Source: Dyella sp. AtDHG13 (GTDB lineage Bacteria > Pseudomonadota > Gammaproteobacteria > Xanthomonadales > Rhodanobacteraceae). From it: a stretch of 64,000 nucleotides of DNA. The notes below the pieces were generated by a model, which made no database searches, was not told the origin of the DNA, and worked only from the letters and a program-made list of their open reading frames with translations. Below are positions 27,748-36,646 of this stretch, piece after piece (positions within the stretch are counted from its first letter, which is position 1; each line of letters opens with the position of its first letter). The translations under genes and the position numbers were made by a program. The DNA is taken from the NCBI RefSeq assembly GCF_003201105.1, contig NZ_QICJ01000018.1, forward strand, positions 1 through 64,000, given 5' to 3'.

Positions 27748-28809
27748 ATGGCTCATCAAACGGAACGCCCGGCCCGCTGGCTGGCGACACTTGCCCTGCT
27801 CCCACTGTTCTGCGCCGGAGCGCACGCCGAAAATGCCGGCAGCGACGCGGCAACGGCAAGCACCCAGTCGCCATCGGCATCGGCGGATTGCGCCCACTTC
27901 TACGCCGACATCAATGCCGACCTGAAGGCCGAGGTGAAGGCAGGCTGCAAACCCACCGAAGCGCAGATCGGCCAGCTGATGAACAACCCGGTGGCCAACC
28001 TGGTCATGTTCCCCTTGCAGAACGACTACACGCGCGTCAAAGGTGGGCCGATCGACAACTACAAGGATGTGAACCGCACCCAATTCATCCCGACGTTTCC
28101 GGTCAAGCTCAGCGACGACTGGAACCTGATCAACCGCATTTCCTTTCCCCTGGTGAGCGAGCCGGTCAACAAGCACATCGGCGGCCTGTTCGGCGATACG
28201 CCGCAGCAGATCGCGCAGGATCCCAGGACCGCGTCCGTCATCAACGACCCCTTCAGCCGTACCACCGGCATGGGCGACATCACCTACGTGGGCCTGGTGG
28301 CGCCGTCGCAGACGACGAAGCTGAGCAATGGCGGCGCGCTGGTCTGGGGCGTGGGCGCCACCGTGATGTTTCCCACCGCCAGCCAGGCCGTGCTCGGCAC
28401 CGGCAAGTACTCCGCCGGTCCCACCGCCGTGCTCGCCTACCTGGGCAAGGACTGGACCGCCGGCGTGTTCCCGCAGCAGTGGTGGTCGTTCGCGTCCAGC
28501 AAGAAGAACCGCGCCGACGTGAACATGACCAACATCCAGTACTTCATCCAGCGCAAGCTGGACGACGCGGGCAAGTGGCACATCGGCATGTCGCCCAACA
28601 TCGCCATCAACTGGAACGCCCAAGGCGGCGGCAACAAGGTCAACCTGCCCATTGGCCTGGGCGTGAACTACACCACCACGCTGGCCGGCATTCCCATCAA
28701 GTACGGCGTCGAGGTGCAGTACTCCGTGATCCAGCAATCGTCCATGCCGGGCGCGCGCTGGAACTACCGTTTCGTCATTCTTCCGGCGGTGCCGAAGTTC
28801 CTGCTCTGA
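27748..28809 (+). CDS. Outer-membrane beta-barrel protein of unknown function
   Basis: A 353-residue protein with a signal peptide (MAHQTERPARWLATLALLPL... cut after AHA). After a Ser/Ala-rich spacer with two Cys residues, the rest alternates polar and hydrophobic residues as in outer-membrane barrels (NWNLINRISFPLVSE-type strands, WGVGATVMFPTAS, YGVEVQYSVIQQS, WNYRFVILPAVPKFLL). AAGGAAAG precedes the ATG. It resembles transporter-like porins annotated as hypothetical in soil proteobacteria. Its neighbour on the other strand (28954-29898) is also an outer-membrane protein. There is no evident link to motility. Confidence 0.6.
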   Translation: MAHQTERPARWLATLALLPLFCAGAHAENAGSDAATASTQSPSASADCAHFYADINADLKAEVKAGCKPTEAQIGQLMNNPVANLVMFPLQNDYTRVKGGPIDNYKDVNRTQFIPTFPVKLSDDWNLINRISFPLVSEPVNKHIGGLFGDTPQQIAQDPRTASVINDPFSRTTGMGDITYVGLVAPSQTTKLSNGGALVWGVGATVMFPTASQAVLGTGKYSAGPTAVLAYLGKDWTAGVFPQQWWSFASSKKNRADVNMTNIQYFIQRKLDDAGKWHIGMSPNIAINWNAQGGGNKVNLPIGLGVNYTTTLAGIPIKYGVEVQYSVIQQSSMPGARWNYRFVILPAVPKFLL

Positions 28810-28866
28810 CGCCTTGCTAGGCTATCGTGCAGAAGCCCGTTCAACATCTCGCATAAACGCCTATAT

Positions 28867-28908
28867 CCCTCACCGTCATTCCGGCGAAAGCCGGAATGAC
28901 GGTGAGGG
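28867..28908. terminator. Perfect 19-bp hairpin between convergent genes
   Basis: CCCTCACCGTCATTCCGGC and its exact complement are joined by a GAAA loop. This is a minimal, perfectly symmetric member of the dispersed GTCATTCC family. It stands between two convergent genes, where a bidirectional terminator is expected, but no clear U-tract follows, so it may end transcription only weakly or protect 3' ends. Confidence 0.6.
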
Positions 28909-28953
28909 AATTCGGCGCTCGCGTGAGATTTTGAACAGGCCCCAGGACCTCGA

Positions 28954-29898
28954 TCAGAGCGAAATCGTCGCCGACAACAGGGCCGGGTTGCCCTGCGTGC
29001 GGTTCTTCACGTCGAATTCGTGCAGCCAGCGCAGCGAAAATTCGACCTGGCCGCCCTGCCATTTCTTCAGATAGTTGACCATGGGGCCGAACGACAAGGC
29101 GCGCCCCTTGAAGCCGTTGAGGCGATCCGCGAGCGGGCCGGTGTCCTTGTCGATCTGGTCGATCCAGCCGCCCACCGCACCCACGCCCCAGCCGCTGGGA
29201 AAGCGCTGCACCAGCAGCGAATCCAGGTGGAACACCGAGCCGTTCTGGTAGTCGGTCGCATTGTCCTTGGTATAGAAGTCCACGCCGACCGTGGTGCTCC
29301 ACTCCAGCGAGCCCTGGTTGAACAACTGCGTATAGCCCACGGTGGGCGTGAAGACCCAGGTATTGAGGCTGGTGTTGGCCAGTTGCCCCTTCTTGTAGTC
29401 GCCGGTCGGTGCCTCGACATACAGCGCCAGCGACAGGTGCTGCGTCTGGCTGAAATGGTGGCTGGCGATCACCGGCACGAAGGTCATGTCGTACAGGCCC
29501 GTCGCGCTGTCGTGCACGCTGCGATGCAACTGCCCCAGGTCCAGGTCGGCGGTCACGCCCACGTAGGCAAAGGGCAGCTCGACCATCGAGGCGAAATTCC
29601 ACGACGACGGCTTGGTGTTCCAGATGTACATGCCTACCGCCGTCGCCAGCTGGAACTCGGCCTTGATGCCCAACGACGATCCGCCGCCGGTCAAAGGAAC
29701 TTCCTTCGATCCGCTGATATCGCCGCTGTAGTACGCGTAACCGAGCTGCCAGTTCCAGCCTGGTGTGGGCGGCACCAGGCCGGAGTACGAGGCCGCCTGC
29801 ATGCCGGTGATCGAACGCCCGACGCCGCCTTCCGTCGCGTAGGCCGGCAGGCTCGCGATGGCGGCCAGCGCGAGGAAAACCGAGAGAAATCGCTTCAT
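28954..29898 (-). CDS. Outer-membrane protein of the phenol-degradation MetA/SphA-like type
   Basis: A 314-residue protein with a clean signal peptide (MKRFLSVFLALAAIASLPAYA). The mature part begins TEGGVGRSITG and is rich in aromatic and Gly residues with repeated beta-strand patterns (WNWQLGYAYYSGDIS, FVPVIASHHFSQTQHLSLALYVEAPTGDY, VFTPTVGYTQLF). The PTGDY turn and overall size recall the Phenol_MetA_deg family of outer-membrane proteins linked to uptake of hydrophobic compounds. Ends at LLSATISL. No operon partner. Substrate unknown. Confidence 0.68.
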   Translation of the reverse strand: MKRFLSVFLALAAIASLPAYATEGGVGRSITGMQAASYSGLVPPTPGWNWQLGYAYYSGDISGSKEVPLTGGGSSLGIKAEFQLATAVGMYIWNTKPSSWNFASMVELPFAYVGVTADLDLGQLHRSVHDSATGLYDMTFVPVIASHHFSQTQHLSLALYVEAPTGDYKKGQLANTSLNTWVFTPTVGYTQLFNQGSLEWSTTVGVDFYTKDNATDYQNGSVFHLDSLLVQRFPSGWGVGAVGGWIDQIDKDTGPLADRLNGFKGRALSFGPMVNYLKKWQGGQVEFSLRWLHEFDVKNRTQGNPALLSATISL

Positions 29899-29952
29899 AA
29901 AATAATCGCTATGGATATTGACAGTGAACGCTGAACATTTGCGTCAGGTAAA

Positions 29953-29970
29953 GCTGACGCTTGAGTCAGC
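29953..29970. promoter_or_regulatory. Operator-like inverted repeat upstream of the outer-membrane protein gene
   Basis: GCTGAC and GTCAGC are separated by GCTTGA, about 55 bp before the ATG at 29898. A second GTCAG half (29943-29947) lies just before it. The AT-rich stretch between (29905-29935) could be the promoter. No regulator gene is adjacent. Confidence 0.35.
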
Positions 29971-30170
29971 GTGGCTGTCCGTGCGATAGCGAACAAGCGA
30001 AAATCCACCTACGGTGGATACGTAGAATTACGGATGTGCGCCGACATCCTTCGCTTACAGGAGGATGGGCGAAAACCGATGATAGCTGTAGGGCTTCCTG
30101 CCGCGCAGTCAGACGATGCCCGTCACTGGGCCCGCGCGCTGCGCATTCGCTGACGCCCTCGAGAAAAACC

Positions 30171-32105
30171 CTACGCGACGGCGGCGCCACCTTCAGGTAT
30201 GCGTGCGATGGCCTGTTGCGCGGCCTGCTCCAGCGAACGCACTACTTCGTTGACGTCGGCATTCGCCGGCAAGGCCGCCTCGGCCGTCACCAGCGGTTCG
30301 GAGAACAGCACGCCAACGATGCATGCCTTGGGAATGCGGTCGCGCACCAGGGCCACGGCGTCATCGAAGCTGCCGCGCTCCTCCACCGGGGCCGTACTCA
30401 CCACATAGGCCATCGAGACAGCGTCCGGCGTGGCATCGGGATGCGGCTCCGCCTCGAAGGCAGCGAAATCCTCGATGGACAGATGGCGCGCGTCGATATG
30501 CAGGTCGCGCAGGATGCGCGTGAGTAGCTCGGTCGCCAGGTCATCGGCCACCGACCCCAAGCCCAGGCACAGCACCACCGAACCCGCGGGCACGCTCAGC
30601 GGCCCTTGCCAGCGGCCGAAGGCATCTTCGCGATGTTGCCGCAGGCTGCGGCCGATGCTCGTGTCCTCGAGCACGGATGCGCGCCGCCGCCAGCGCGTCC
30701 ACTTGCTTTCGTGGCTGTCCAGCGCCTCCACCACCGTCACGATGGTTCGCTTCACCGACTGCTGCTGCACCGTATTGATCGCGCCCGCGACCAGGTCCAC
30801 GCGCGCCAGCTGCAGCGCCGGCAACAGCACGGCATCGCAGTAGGCCGCAAAACTCTTGCGCTTGAGGAAGTCGCGCGCCTCGCTGATGATCTCGCCCGCG
30901 TCGCCCGATAGCGCACGCTGGTACACGCGCTGCGGCATGGTGAGCGCCGGTGCGTCGCCCAGCAGGATATTGAGCAGGTCCAGCGCCTTCACGTGGCGGC
31001 CCGCCACCACCAGGCACAGCGTGAGCGGCGTGGACATGAGCAGGCCCACCGGCCCCCACAGCCAGCTCCAGAAGATCGCCGCCACCACCACCGCCAGCGG
31101 CGAAAGCCCCGTCGTGTGTCCGTAGAGGAACGGCTCGATGAGCTGCGACACCACGACTTCTACCAAAAGGTAGAGCACCACCGTCATCGCCAGCAGCGAC
31201 CAGCCCGGCGCCACCGCCGCGGCAAACACACTCACCAGCGCCGCCACCATCCACACGCCGATATAGGGCACGAAGCGCATGGCGGCGGTCAGCGCGCCCC
31301 ACAGCGGCGCATTGGGAACGCCGATCACCATCAGGCCCAGCCAGATCGCCACGCCCACGCCGACGTTGACCGAGAACGTGGAAAGGAAGAAGCGCGACAG
31401 CCGCTCGCCGGCATCGTTGATCGCGGCCGTGGTCGCGCGCAGGTCGGTGCCGCCCGCCAGCCGGATGAAGCGATCGCGCAGCGATTCGTGTTCCAGCAGT
31501 ACGAAGATCAACACCACCAGCACGATGCCCGCGGTTTCCAGCGGCACCCATGCGGTGGCCAGCACGCGGGTGACGATGACCATCGGCGAGGACGACGCCT
31601 TCGCCGGCGCCTCGACCGGCTTGGGCGCTGCCGGCGCACTAGTGAGATAGGGCGGCGCCACCACCAGCGGCGCCGCCGTGCTGGCGGCGGGCGCGGCGCC
31701 CTGCCCTGCATCGCCGATCACCTTGCCGAGTTCGCCGTTCAAGAAGTCCAGGCGCCCCAGCGTTTCCTGGCGCAGCGACTGCACCTTGCTGCGAATGGTC
31801 ACTTCGTATTGCGGCAGGCTGCGAGCCACGTGCACCACCTGCGAGCCGATGATGGTGGTCAGGCCGGTGACGACCACCACCAGCGCGACGACCGTGATCA
31901 GCACCGACGGCCCGTGACCCAGCCCGACGTGCCGGCACAGCCGCACCCACGGCGCCACCAGCAGGCTGAGGAAGAACGCCAGCACGATCGGCACCAGCAC
32001 TTCCCGCCCGAAGTACAGCAAGGCCAGCACGCAGGCCGCGGCGACGATGACCACCGCACGCTGGCTCGCCGACGCGGCGGGCAGGACAGGCTGTTGCGAC
32101 GACAT
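30171..32105 (-). CDS. AI-2E-family permease with an added C-terminal domain
   Basis: A 644-residue protein. Residues 1-380 are the AI-2E/PerM-type membrane domain, about eight helices, with the long soluble loop (about 95-175, Ala/Pro-rich here) after the third helix and the conserved end GPVGLLMSTPLTLCLVV. Typical members stop near residue 360. Here some 260 more residues follow: a helical part (390-500) and a Rossmann-like part (VVLCLGLGSVADDLATELL at about 510-528, then AYVVSTAPVEE and ACIVGVLFSEP). The start at 32105 has AAAGGAA upstream. Despite the family name most members are not shown to carry AI-2; some are Na+/H+ antiporters. Confidence 0.8.
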   Translation of the reverse strand: MSSQQPVLPAASASQRAVVIVAAACVLALLYFGREVLVPIVLAFFLSLLVAPWVRLCRHVGLGHGPSVLITVVALVVVVTGLTTIIGSQVVHVARSLPQYEVTIRSKVQSLRQETLGRLDFLNGELGKVIGDAGQGAAPAASTAAPLVVAPPYLTSAPAAPKPVEAPAKASSSPMVIVTRVLATAWVPLETAGIVLVVLIFVLLEHESLRDRFIRLAGGTDLRATTAAINDAGERLSRFFLSTFSVNVGVGVAIWLGLMVIGVPNAPLWGALTAAMRFVPYIGVWMVAALVSVFAAAVAPGWSLLAMTVVLYLLVEVVVSQLIEPFLYGHTTGLSPLAVVVAAIFWSWLWGPVGLLMSTPLTLCLVVAGRHVKALDLLNILLGDAPALTMPQRVYQRALSGDAGEIISEARDFLKRKSFAAYCDAVLLPALQLARVDLVAGAINTVQQQSVKRTIVTVVEALDSHESKWTRWRRRASVLEDTSIGRSLRQHREDAFGRWQGPLSVPAGSVVLCLGLGSVADDLATELLTRILRDLHIDARHLSIEDFAAFEAEPHPDATPDAVSMAYVVSTAPVEERGSFDDAVALVRDRIPKACIVGVLFSEPLVTAEAALPANADVNEVVRSLEQAAQQAIARIPEGGAAVA

Positions 32106-32136
32106 GGGCTGGGTTCCTTTCCTTGGCTGACGCGAT

Positions 32137-32158
32137 CGGGGCAACGTTCGTCGCCCCG
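32137..32158. other. Hairpin between cheW and the permease gene
   Basis: CGGGGCAACG and CGTCGCCCCG pair around TT with a single mismatch. It lies 54 bp after the last gene of the flhF-to-cheW run. No U-tract follows on the minus strand, so it is a possible, weak terminator. Confidence 0.35.
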
Positions 32159-32211
32159 GCGTCCAAGGATAGCCGCGCCCGATGACGGATGGATCAGCGC
32201 CTGTTAACGCC

Positions 32212-32673
32212 CTACGCCGCCTCGTGCTCCAGCGGCAGGCGGCACAGACGCCGCACGTCAAGAAGTGCCACGAATCCGCCCTGCGCGGGCAGCACGCCGG
32301 TGACGGGATCGTCCTCGCGCGCGGCGCCGCCCGGCAGCGGCGGCGCGATGTCGGCCGCACTGGCCGAGAGCAGGTCGCCCACCGCGTCCACGCGGATGCC
32401 GACCAGGTGCGCGCCATAGGCGAGCATCACCAGGCGCACCTGGAAGGGATCCGCGCGCCCCTCTTCCGGCAGGCCGAGACGGCGGCGGCCATCCAGCACG
32501 GGCACGATGCGGCCGCGCAGATGGCGGATGCCGAGCACGTCCGAGGACGATCCCGGCACCGGCGTCAGCTCGCCGTCGCGCAGCACTTCGCTCACCTGGG
32601 TCAGCGGCGCCGCATACATCTGCCCGCCGATGCGGAAGGACAGCCAGTCTTCGGTGTGGTGTGCCTTGGTCAT
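32212..32673 (-). CDS. CheW-domain protein at the end of the motor/chemotaxis run
   Basis: A 153-residue CheW domain (WLSFRIGGQMYAAPLTQVSEVL, VLGIRHLRGRIVPVLDGRRRL, GIRVDAVGDLLSAS). It is more divergent than the CheW at 20361-20867, with extra residues (PPLPGGAAREDDPVTG) in the second subdomain. The start at 32673 has GGGGAG upstream. In Pseudomonas and Xanthomonas this place holds ParC, ParP and CheW; here only a single CheW-like gene follows motD. It may couple the CheA at 34635-36593 to receptors. Confidence 0.9.
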   Translation of the reverse strand: MTKAHHTEDWLSFRIGGQMYAAPLTQVSEVLRDGELTPVPGSSSDVLGIRHLRGRIVPVLDGRRRLGLPEEGRADPFQVRLVMLAYGAHLVGIRVDAVGDLLSASAADIAPPLPGGAAREDDPVTGVLPAQGGFVALLDVRRLCRLPLEHEAA

Positions 32674-32725
32674 GACACGGACTCCCCTGCGATGGCCTTG
32701 ACGGCCCGTGCTACAGCTATGCAAT

Positions 32726-33877
32726 TCATGGGCCATGCTCGGGCGACGCCACGTGCGCCGCGCCGATGGTGAGGGTGCCGGCGGCCGCTTCGGGCAGCGC
32801 CGACTGCGGCGCAAGGTCCGGCCGCGTGTCGCTGTCCTGCTGCGCGGTGCGCACCGGCCTGGCGAGGATCACCTTGTTCACCGGCACGTCTTCCGTTGGC
32901 CGGGGCGCGACGACTTCCACCGTCGGCGCGGGCTTGGCCGCTGCCGGCTTGGCCGCTGCGATGACCGGGGCGGCCACCGGCGCGGCGGACGTCGCCGGTG
33001 CCGGCGTGCCGTTGTCGTCGGCCGTCAGCTGGCCGTTCTGCAGATCGTTGAGCAGGCGCTTGGGCGCGCCCTCTTCGCTCAGCACCACGATCAGCACGCG
33101 GCGATTGTGGTTGCGGCCGTCCGCCGTGGCGTTGTCGGCGGCGGGCCGGTACTCGCCCCAGCCCATGATGCCCAGCCGCGCCGGGTCCACGCCCTGCTCA
33201 GAAAACAACCGCGCCACGCTGGCCGCGCGCGCGGCGGACAGTTCCCAGTTGGAGGGATACAGCGCGGTGTTGATGGGCCTGTCGTCCGTATAGCCCTCGA
33301 TGCGCACCGCGTTCGGGAACGGCTTGAGGATGGACGCCATGTTGTCGAGGATCTCGTTCGCCTCCGGCGACAGCTTCGCCACGCCGCTGGAAAACAGGAT
33401 GTCGGTGCGCAGCTCGATCTCCAGCCACGAGGTGGTCTTGCGCACGATCACCATCTGCTTGTCGATCAGCGGTTGCAGCGCGCGCTGCACCTGATCGCGG
33501 ATCGATTCCAGGTTGCGCCGCTCCTGCGTCTGCGAAGCTGCGCGCGTATCGACCGCCCGCACCAGCTGCGGCGGCGCCGGAATCGGCACGTTCACCGGCG
33601 TGGTCGCGGCGCCCGGCTGGGACGCGGGCGAGGCGATGGCGGGGTCGACGTTGTGCGGCTGCACGCGCGTCTGCGGCATCGGCGCGATCACGTGGCTGGA
33701 GCCGTTGAACGCCTCGATGATGGAGTTGGACATCACGCGGTACTTGCCCTCGTTCACCACCGACACCGCGTACATCACCACGAAGAAGGCGAGCAGTAGC
33801 GTCATCAGGTCGGCATAGGGAATGGCCCATGCCTCGTGGTTGACGTGTTCCTCGTGATGTTTCTTCTTCCTGGCCAC
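32726..33877 (-). CDS. motD: MotB-type stator protein (MotD-like)
   Basis: A 383-residue protein. A basic N-terminus (MARKKKHHEE) leads to one membrane helix (AIPYADLMTLLLAFFVVMYAV, about 18-38) with the proton-binding Asp23. An OmpA-like peptidoglycan-binding domain covers about 155-275 (FSSGVAKLSPEANEIL, GYTDDRPINTALYPSNWELSAARA, GRNHNRRVLIVV). About 105 Ala/Pro-rich residues follow, a long tail for this family. It forms the stator with the MotA-type protein encoded 15 bp upstream. Confidence 0.93.
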   Translation of the reverse strand: MARKKKHHEEHVNHEAWAIPYADLMTLLLAFFVVMYAVSVVNEGKYRVMSNSIIEAFNGSSHVIAPMPQTRVQPHNVDPAIASPASQPGAATTPVNVPIPAPPQLVRAVDTRAASQTQERRNLESIRDQVQRALQPLIDKQMVIVRKTTSWLEIELRTDILFSSGVAKLSPEANEILDNMASILKPFPNAVRIEGYTDDRPINTALYPSNWELSAARAASVARLFSEQGVDPARLGIMGWGEYRPAADNATADGRNHNRRVLIVVLSEEGAPKRLLNDLQNGQLTADDNGTPAPATSAAPVAAPVIAAAKPAAAKPAPTVEVVAPRPTEDVPVNKVILARPVRTAQQDSDTRPDLAPQSALPEAAAGTLTIGAAHVASPEHGP

Positions 33878-33892
33878 GATGCGTCGTCCCGG

Positions 33893-34633
33893 TTACGCGA
33901 GATAACCCTGCAGCTTCGCCTCGATCTGGCGCGGGTTCGCGCCCTCGGCGATGGCTACCAGGCCTTCGATCAGGATTTCGCGCATCTGCGTCTGCTTGTG
34001 GATCAGGCCTTTCAGGCGCGCGGCCATCGGCAGCATCAGCAGGTTGGCCAGCGCCACGCCGTAGATGGTGGCGACGAAGGCGGCGGCGATGCCGTGGCCG
34101 AGCTTGCTCGGGTCGGCGAGGTTCTGCATCACCGCCATCAGGCCCATCACCGCGCCGATGATGCCCATGGTGGGCGAGAAGATGCCGGCGCTCTCGAACA
34201 CCTTGGCGGCGACCAGATCATGGTGCTCGCGCGCGCCCACTTCCACTTCCAGCACGCCGCGGATGGCCTCCGGCTCGCTGCCGTCCACCAGCAGTTGCAG
34301 GCCCTTGCGGGTGAAGGTGTCGTTCTCCGAATCGATCTGCGGCTCCAGGCCGAGCAGGCCCTGGCGGCGCGAGATCTCGCTCCAGCCGACGATGCGGCTG
34401 ATCAGGTCGGACGGCTGGTGCTGCGGCGGCCGGTACACCAGCGGGAACATCGACATGGCGTGCTTGAGCACCTTGCCGGAGTTCTGCACCAGCAGCGCGG
34501 CGATGGTGCCGAGGAACACGATGACGAACGCGGCGGGGTTCCACAGCGCTTCCACGCTGGAACCCTTGAGGATGGTGCCGACGATCACGACCACGAAGGC
34601 CAGGATCGTGCCGATGAGACTTACCAGGTCCAT
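33893..34633 (-). CDS. motC: MotA-type stator protein (MotC-like)
   Basis: A 246-residue protein with four membrane helices: two at the N-terminus (LIGTILAFVVVIVGTIL, AAFVIVFLGTIAALLV) and two near 150-205 (GIIGAVMGLMAVMQNL, IAAAFVATIYGVALANLLMLPMA). The cytoplasmic loop between helices 2 and 3 contacts the rotor protein FliG. The start follows the cheA stop by one base. The gene pair belongs to the MotC/MotD kind found beside cheA in pseudomonads and xanthomonads. Confidence 0.94.
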   Translation of the reverse strand: MDLVSLIGTILAFVVVIVGTILKGSSVEALWNPAAFVIVFLGTIAALLVQNSGKVLKHAMSMFPLVYRPPQHQPSDLISRIVGWSEISRRQGLLGLEPQIDSENDTFTRKGLQLLVDGSEPEAIRGVLEVEVGAREHHDLVAAKVFESAGIFSPTMGIIGAVMGLMAVMQNLADPSKLGHGIAAAFVATIYGVALANLLMLPMAARLKGLIHKQTQMREILIEGLVAIAEGANPRQIEAKLQGYLA

Positions 34634-34634
34634 G

Positions 34635-36593
34635 TCAGGTCGCTACACGAAGAGTGGGGAGGAGTTGGCCGTCGCTGCCGGACAGGCCGGCCAGGTCCAT
34701 CACCAGCGCCAGACGGCCATCGCCGGTGACGGTCGCGCCCGCCACGGCGGGCACGCCTTCGAACAGGGGGCCGAGCGGTTTCACCATCACGTCTTCGCGC
34801 CCCAGCACTTCGTGCACCAGGCAACCCAGGCGCATGTGGCCGATGTGCAGCACCACCACGTGCCGTCCCGCCGGACCTTCCACGCCCACCCAGCCGCCCA
34901 GGTCCGCCAGCGCCAGCGCGCGCCCGCGATGCGAGGCCACCGCGCGGCCATCGAGCTGTTGCTGCTGGCCCGCGGCGAGTTCGAACACTTCGTCCACGTT
35001 GCTCAGCGGCAAGGCGAGCAGGCGTGCGCCCACGCGCACCATCAGCACGCGCTGGATCGCCAGCGTCAGCGGCACCGCCAGTTCCAGCGTGCTGCCTTTT
35101 CCGAGCTGCGAGCGCACCGACAAGGTGCCGCCCAGTTCGACCACGCGCGTCTTCACCACGTCCATGCCCACGCCGCGACCGGAGATGTCGGAGACGGTGG
35201 CGGCCGTGCTGAAGCCGGGGCGGAAGATGATTTCGTAGCATTCGTTTTCGGTGAGGCGCGCGGCCTGCGCCTCGTCCATCAAGCCCTTCTCCACCGCCTT
35301 GCGGCGCAGGACTTCGGGATTCATGCCGCGCCCGTCGTCGGACACGGTGATGACGATGCGCTCACCACGCTGGCTTGCACCCAGCGTCACCTTGCCCTTG
35401 CGCGGCTTGCCGGCGCGCTCGCGTTCGTCGGGCATTTCCAGGCCGTGATCGAGCGCGTTGCGGATCAGGTGCACCATCGGGTCGGCAAGCGCCTCGACCA
35501 GGCTACGATCGAGATCGGTGCCCTCGCCTTCCTGCACCAGTTCCACTTCCTTGCCCAGCTGGCGCGACAGGTCGCGCACGATGCGCGGGAAGCGCTGGAA
35601 CAGGCGTCCCACCGGCTGCATGCGCATGCCGAGCACGGCGTTCTGCAAGGCGTCGGCGACGCGGTCGAGTTCGGTTGCGGCAAGCTCCAGCGTCTCGTCG
35701 CCGTTCTTCGCCGCCAGGCTCAGCAGGCGATTGCGCACCAGCACCAGTTCACCGGCGCGATGCACCAGCGCATCGAGGCGCGCGGTATCCACGCGCACGG
35801 TGCTCTCGGGCGCGGGCGCGGCCTGCTTGGCCACGGGCGCCGCCGGCGCGGGAGCGGCGACCGGTGCAGCAGCCGGCGCGGAAACCTGCGCGCCGGGGCT
35901 GCCGCCCTTGCCATGCAGGTTGTCGAGCAGCGCTTCGAATTCGTCGTCGGAAATCGTGCCGGAAGATGCGGACGCCGCCGGCACCTCCACCGCGCCGGGC
36001 GTACCGCCCTTGCCGTGCAGGTTGTCCAGCAGCGCTTCGAATTCGTCGTCGGTGATGCTGCCGGACGACGATGCTGTCGCCGGTGCGCCCGGCGCACCGC
36101 TGCTGCCGTACAGGCTGTCCAGCAGGGCCTCGAATTCCGAGTCGTCGATGGTGCCGTCGCTCGGCGGCGGCGCCACCGGCTTGGGCGCCGGCGCGGGCTT
36201 GGGTGCGGCGAGGGCGCCGGGCGTCAGTCGCTGCAGCAGCGCCGGTGGCGGCATGTCCATCGGCTGGCCGCCGGCCAGCGCGGCCATCATGTCGTTGAGC
36301 AGGTCCAGCGCTTCCAGCAGCGCGTCCATGCGGCTGGCGTCGAGCAGTAGTTGCCCATTGCGCGCCACGTTGAGCAGGTCTTCGGCGTGATGGCACAGCT
36401 GCACCATCGGCTCGATGGCGAGGAAGCCCGCGCCACCCTTCACCGTGTGGAACGCGCGGAACACGGCGTTCAACAGCTCGGCATCGCGCGGCGAGGCTTC
36501 CAGCCCGATCAGCTGTTCACCCAGGCGCTGCACCAGCTCCCCGGCTTCCACCAGGAAATCGTTGCGCAGCTCGCTGTCCAGCGTGGGGTCCAT
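34635..36593 (-). CDS. cheA: CheA histidine kinase (flagellar system) with triple peptide repeat in linker
   Basis: A 652-residue kinase. The Hpt domain has His49 (FRAFHTVKGGAGFLAIEP). A disordered Ala/Pro linker (about 110-265) replaces a folded P2 domain and holds three copies of a 24-residue unit at 147-170, 178-201 and 212-235 (core DDEFEALLDNLHGKGG). The dimerisation, HATPase (DPMVHLIRNALDHGLEMP, GRGVGMDVVKTRV) and CheW-like domains follow. It should phosphorylate the CheY encoded with CheZ. The gene is separated from cheZ by a 202-bp gap with a dispersed repeat, and the stator genes follow at once. Confidence 0.96.
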   Translation of the reverse strand: MDPTLDSELRNDFLVEAGELVQRLGEQLIGLEASPRDAELLNAVFRAFHTVKGGAGFLAIEPMVQLCHHAEDLLNVARNGQLLLDASRMDALLEALDLLNDMMAALAGGQPMDMPPPALLQRLTPGALAAPKPAPAPKPVAPPPSDGTIDDSEFEALLDSLYGSSGAPGAPATASSSGSITDDEFEALLDNLHGKGGTPGAVEVPAASASSGTISDDEFEALLDNLHGKGGSPGAQVSAPAAAPVAAPAPAAPVAKQAAPAPESTVRVDTARLDALVHRAGELVLVRNRLLSLAAKNGDETLELAATELDRVADALQNAVLGMRMQPVGRLFQRFPRIVRDLSRQLGKEVELVQEGEGTDLDRSLVEALADPMVHLIRNALDHGLEMPDERERAGKPRKGKVTLGASQRGERIVITVSDDGRGMNPEVLRRKAVEKGLMDEAQAARLTENECYEIIFRPGFSTAATVSDISGRGVGMDVVKTRVVELGGTLSVRSQLGKGSTLELAVPLTLAIQRVLMVRVGARLLALPLSNVDEVFELAAGQQQQLDGRAVASHRGRALALADLGGWVGVEGPAGRHVVVLHIGHMRLGCLVHEVLGREDVMVKPLGPLFEGVPAVAGATVTGDGRLALVMDLAGLSGSDGQLLPTLRVAT

Positions 36594-36646
36594 CAGGTGT
36601 GTGTCCTTGCAGTCAGCTCAAGCGCTCTACGTGGCCTCTTGGTTGC

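Noticed and set aside
29971-30153. Small plus-strand frame of 60 codons between the outer-membrane protein and permease genes
   Set aside because: No good ribosome-binding site and no resemblance. It overlaps the operator-like region only by its start.
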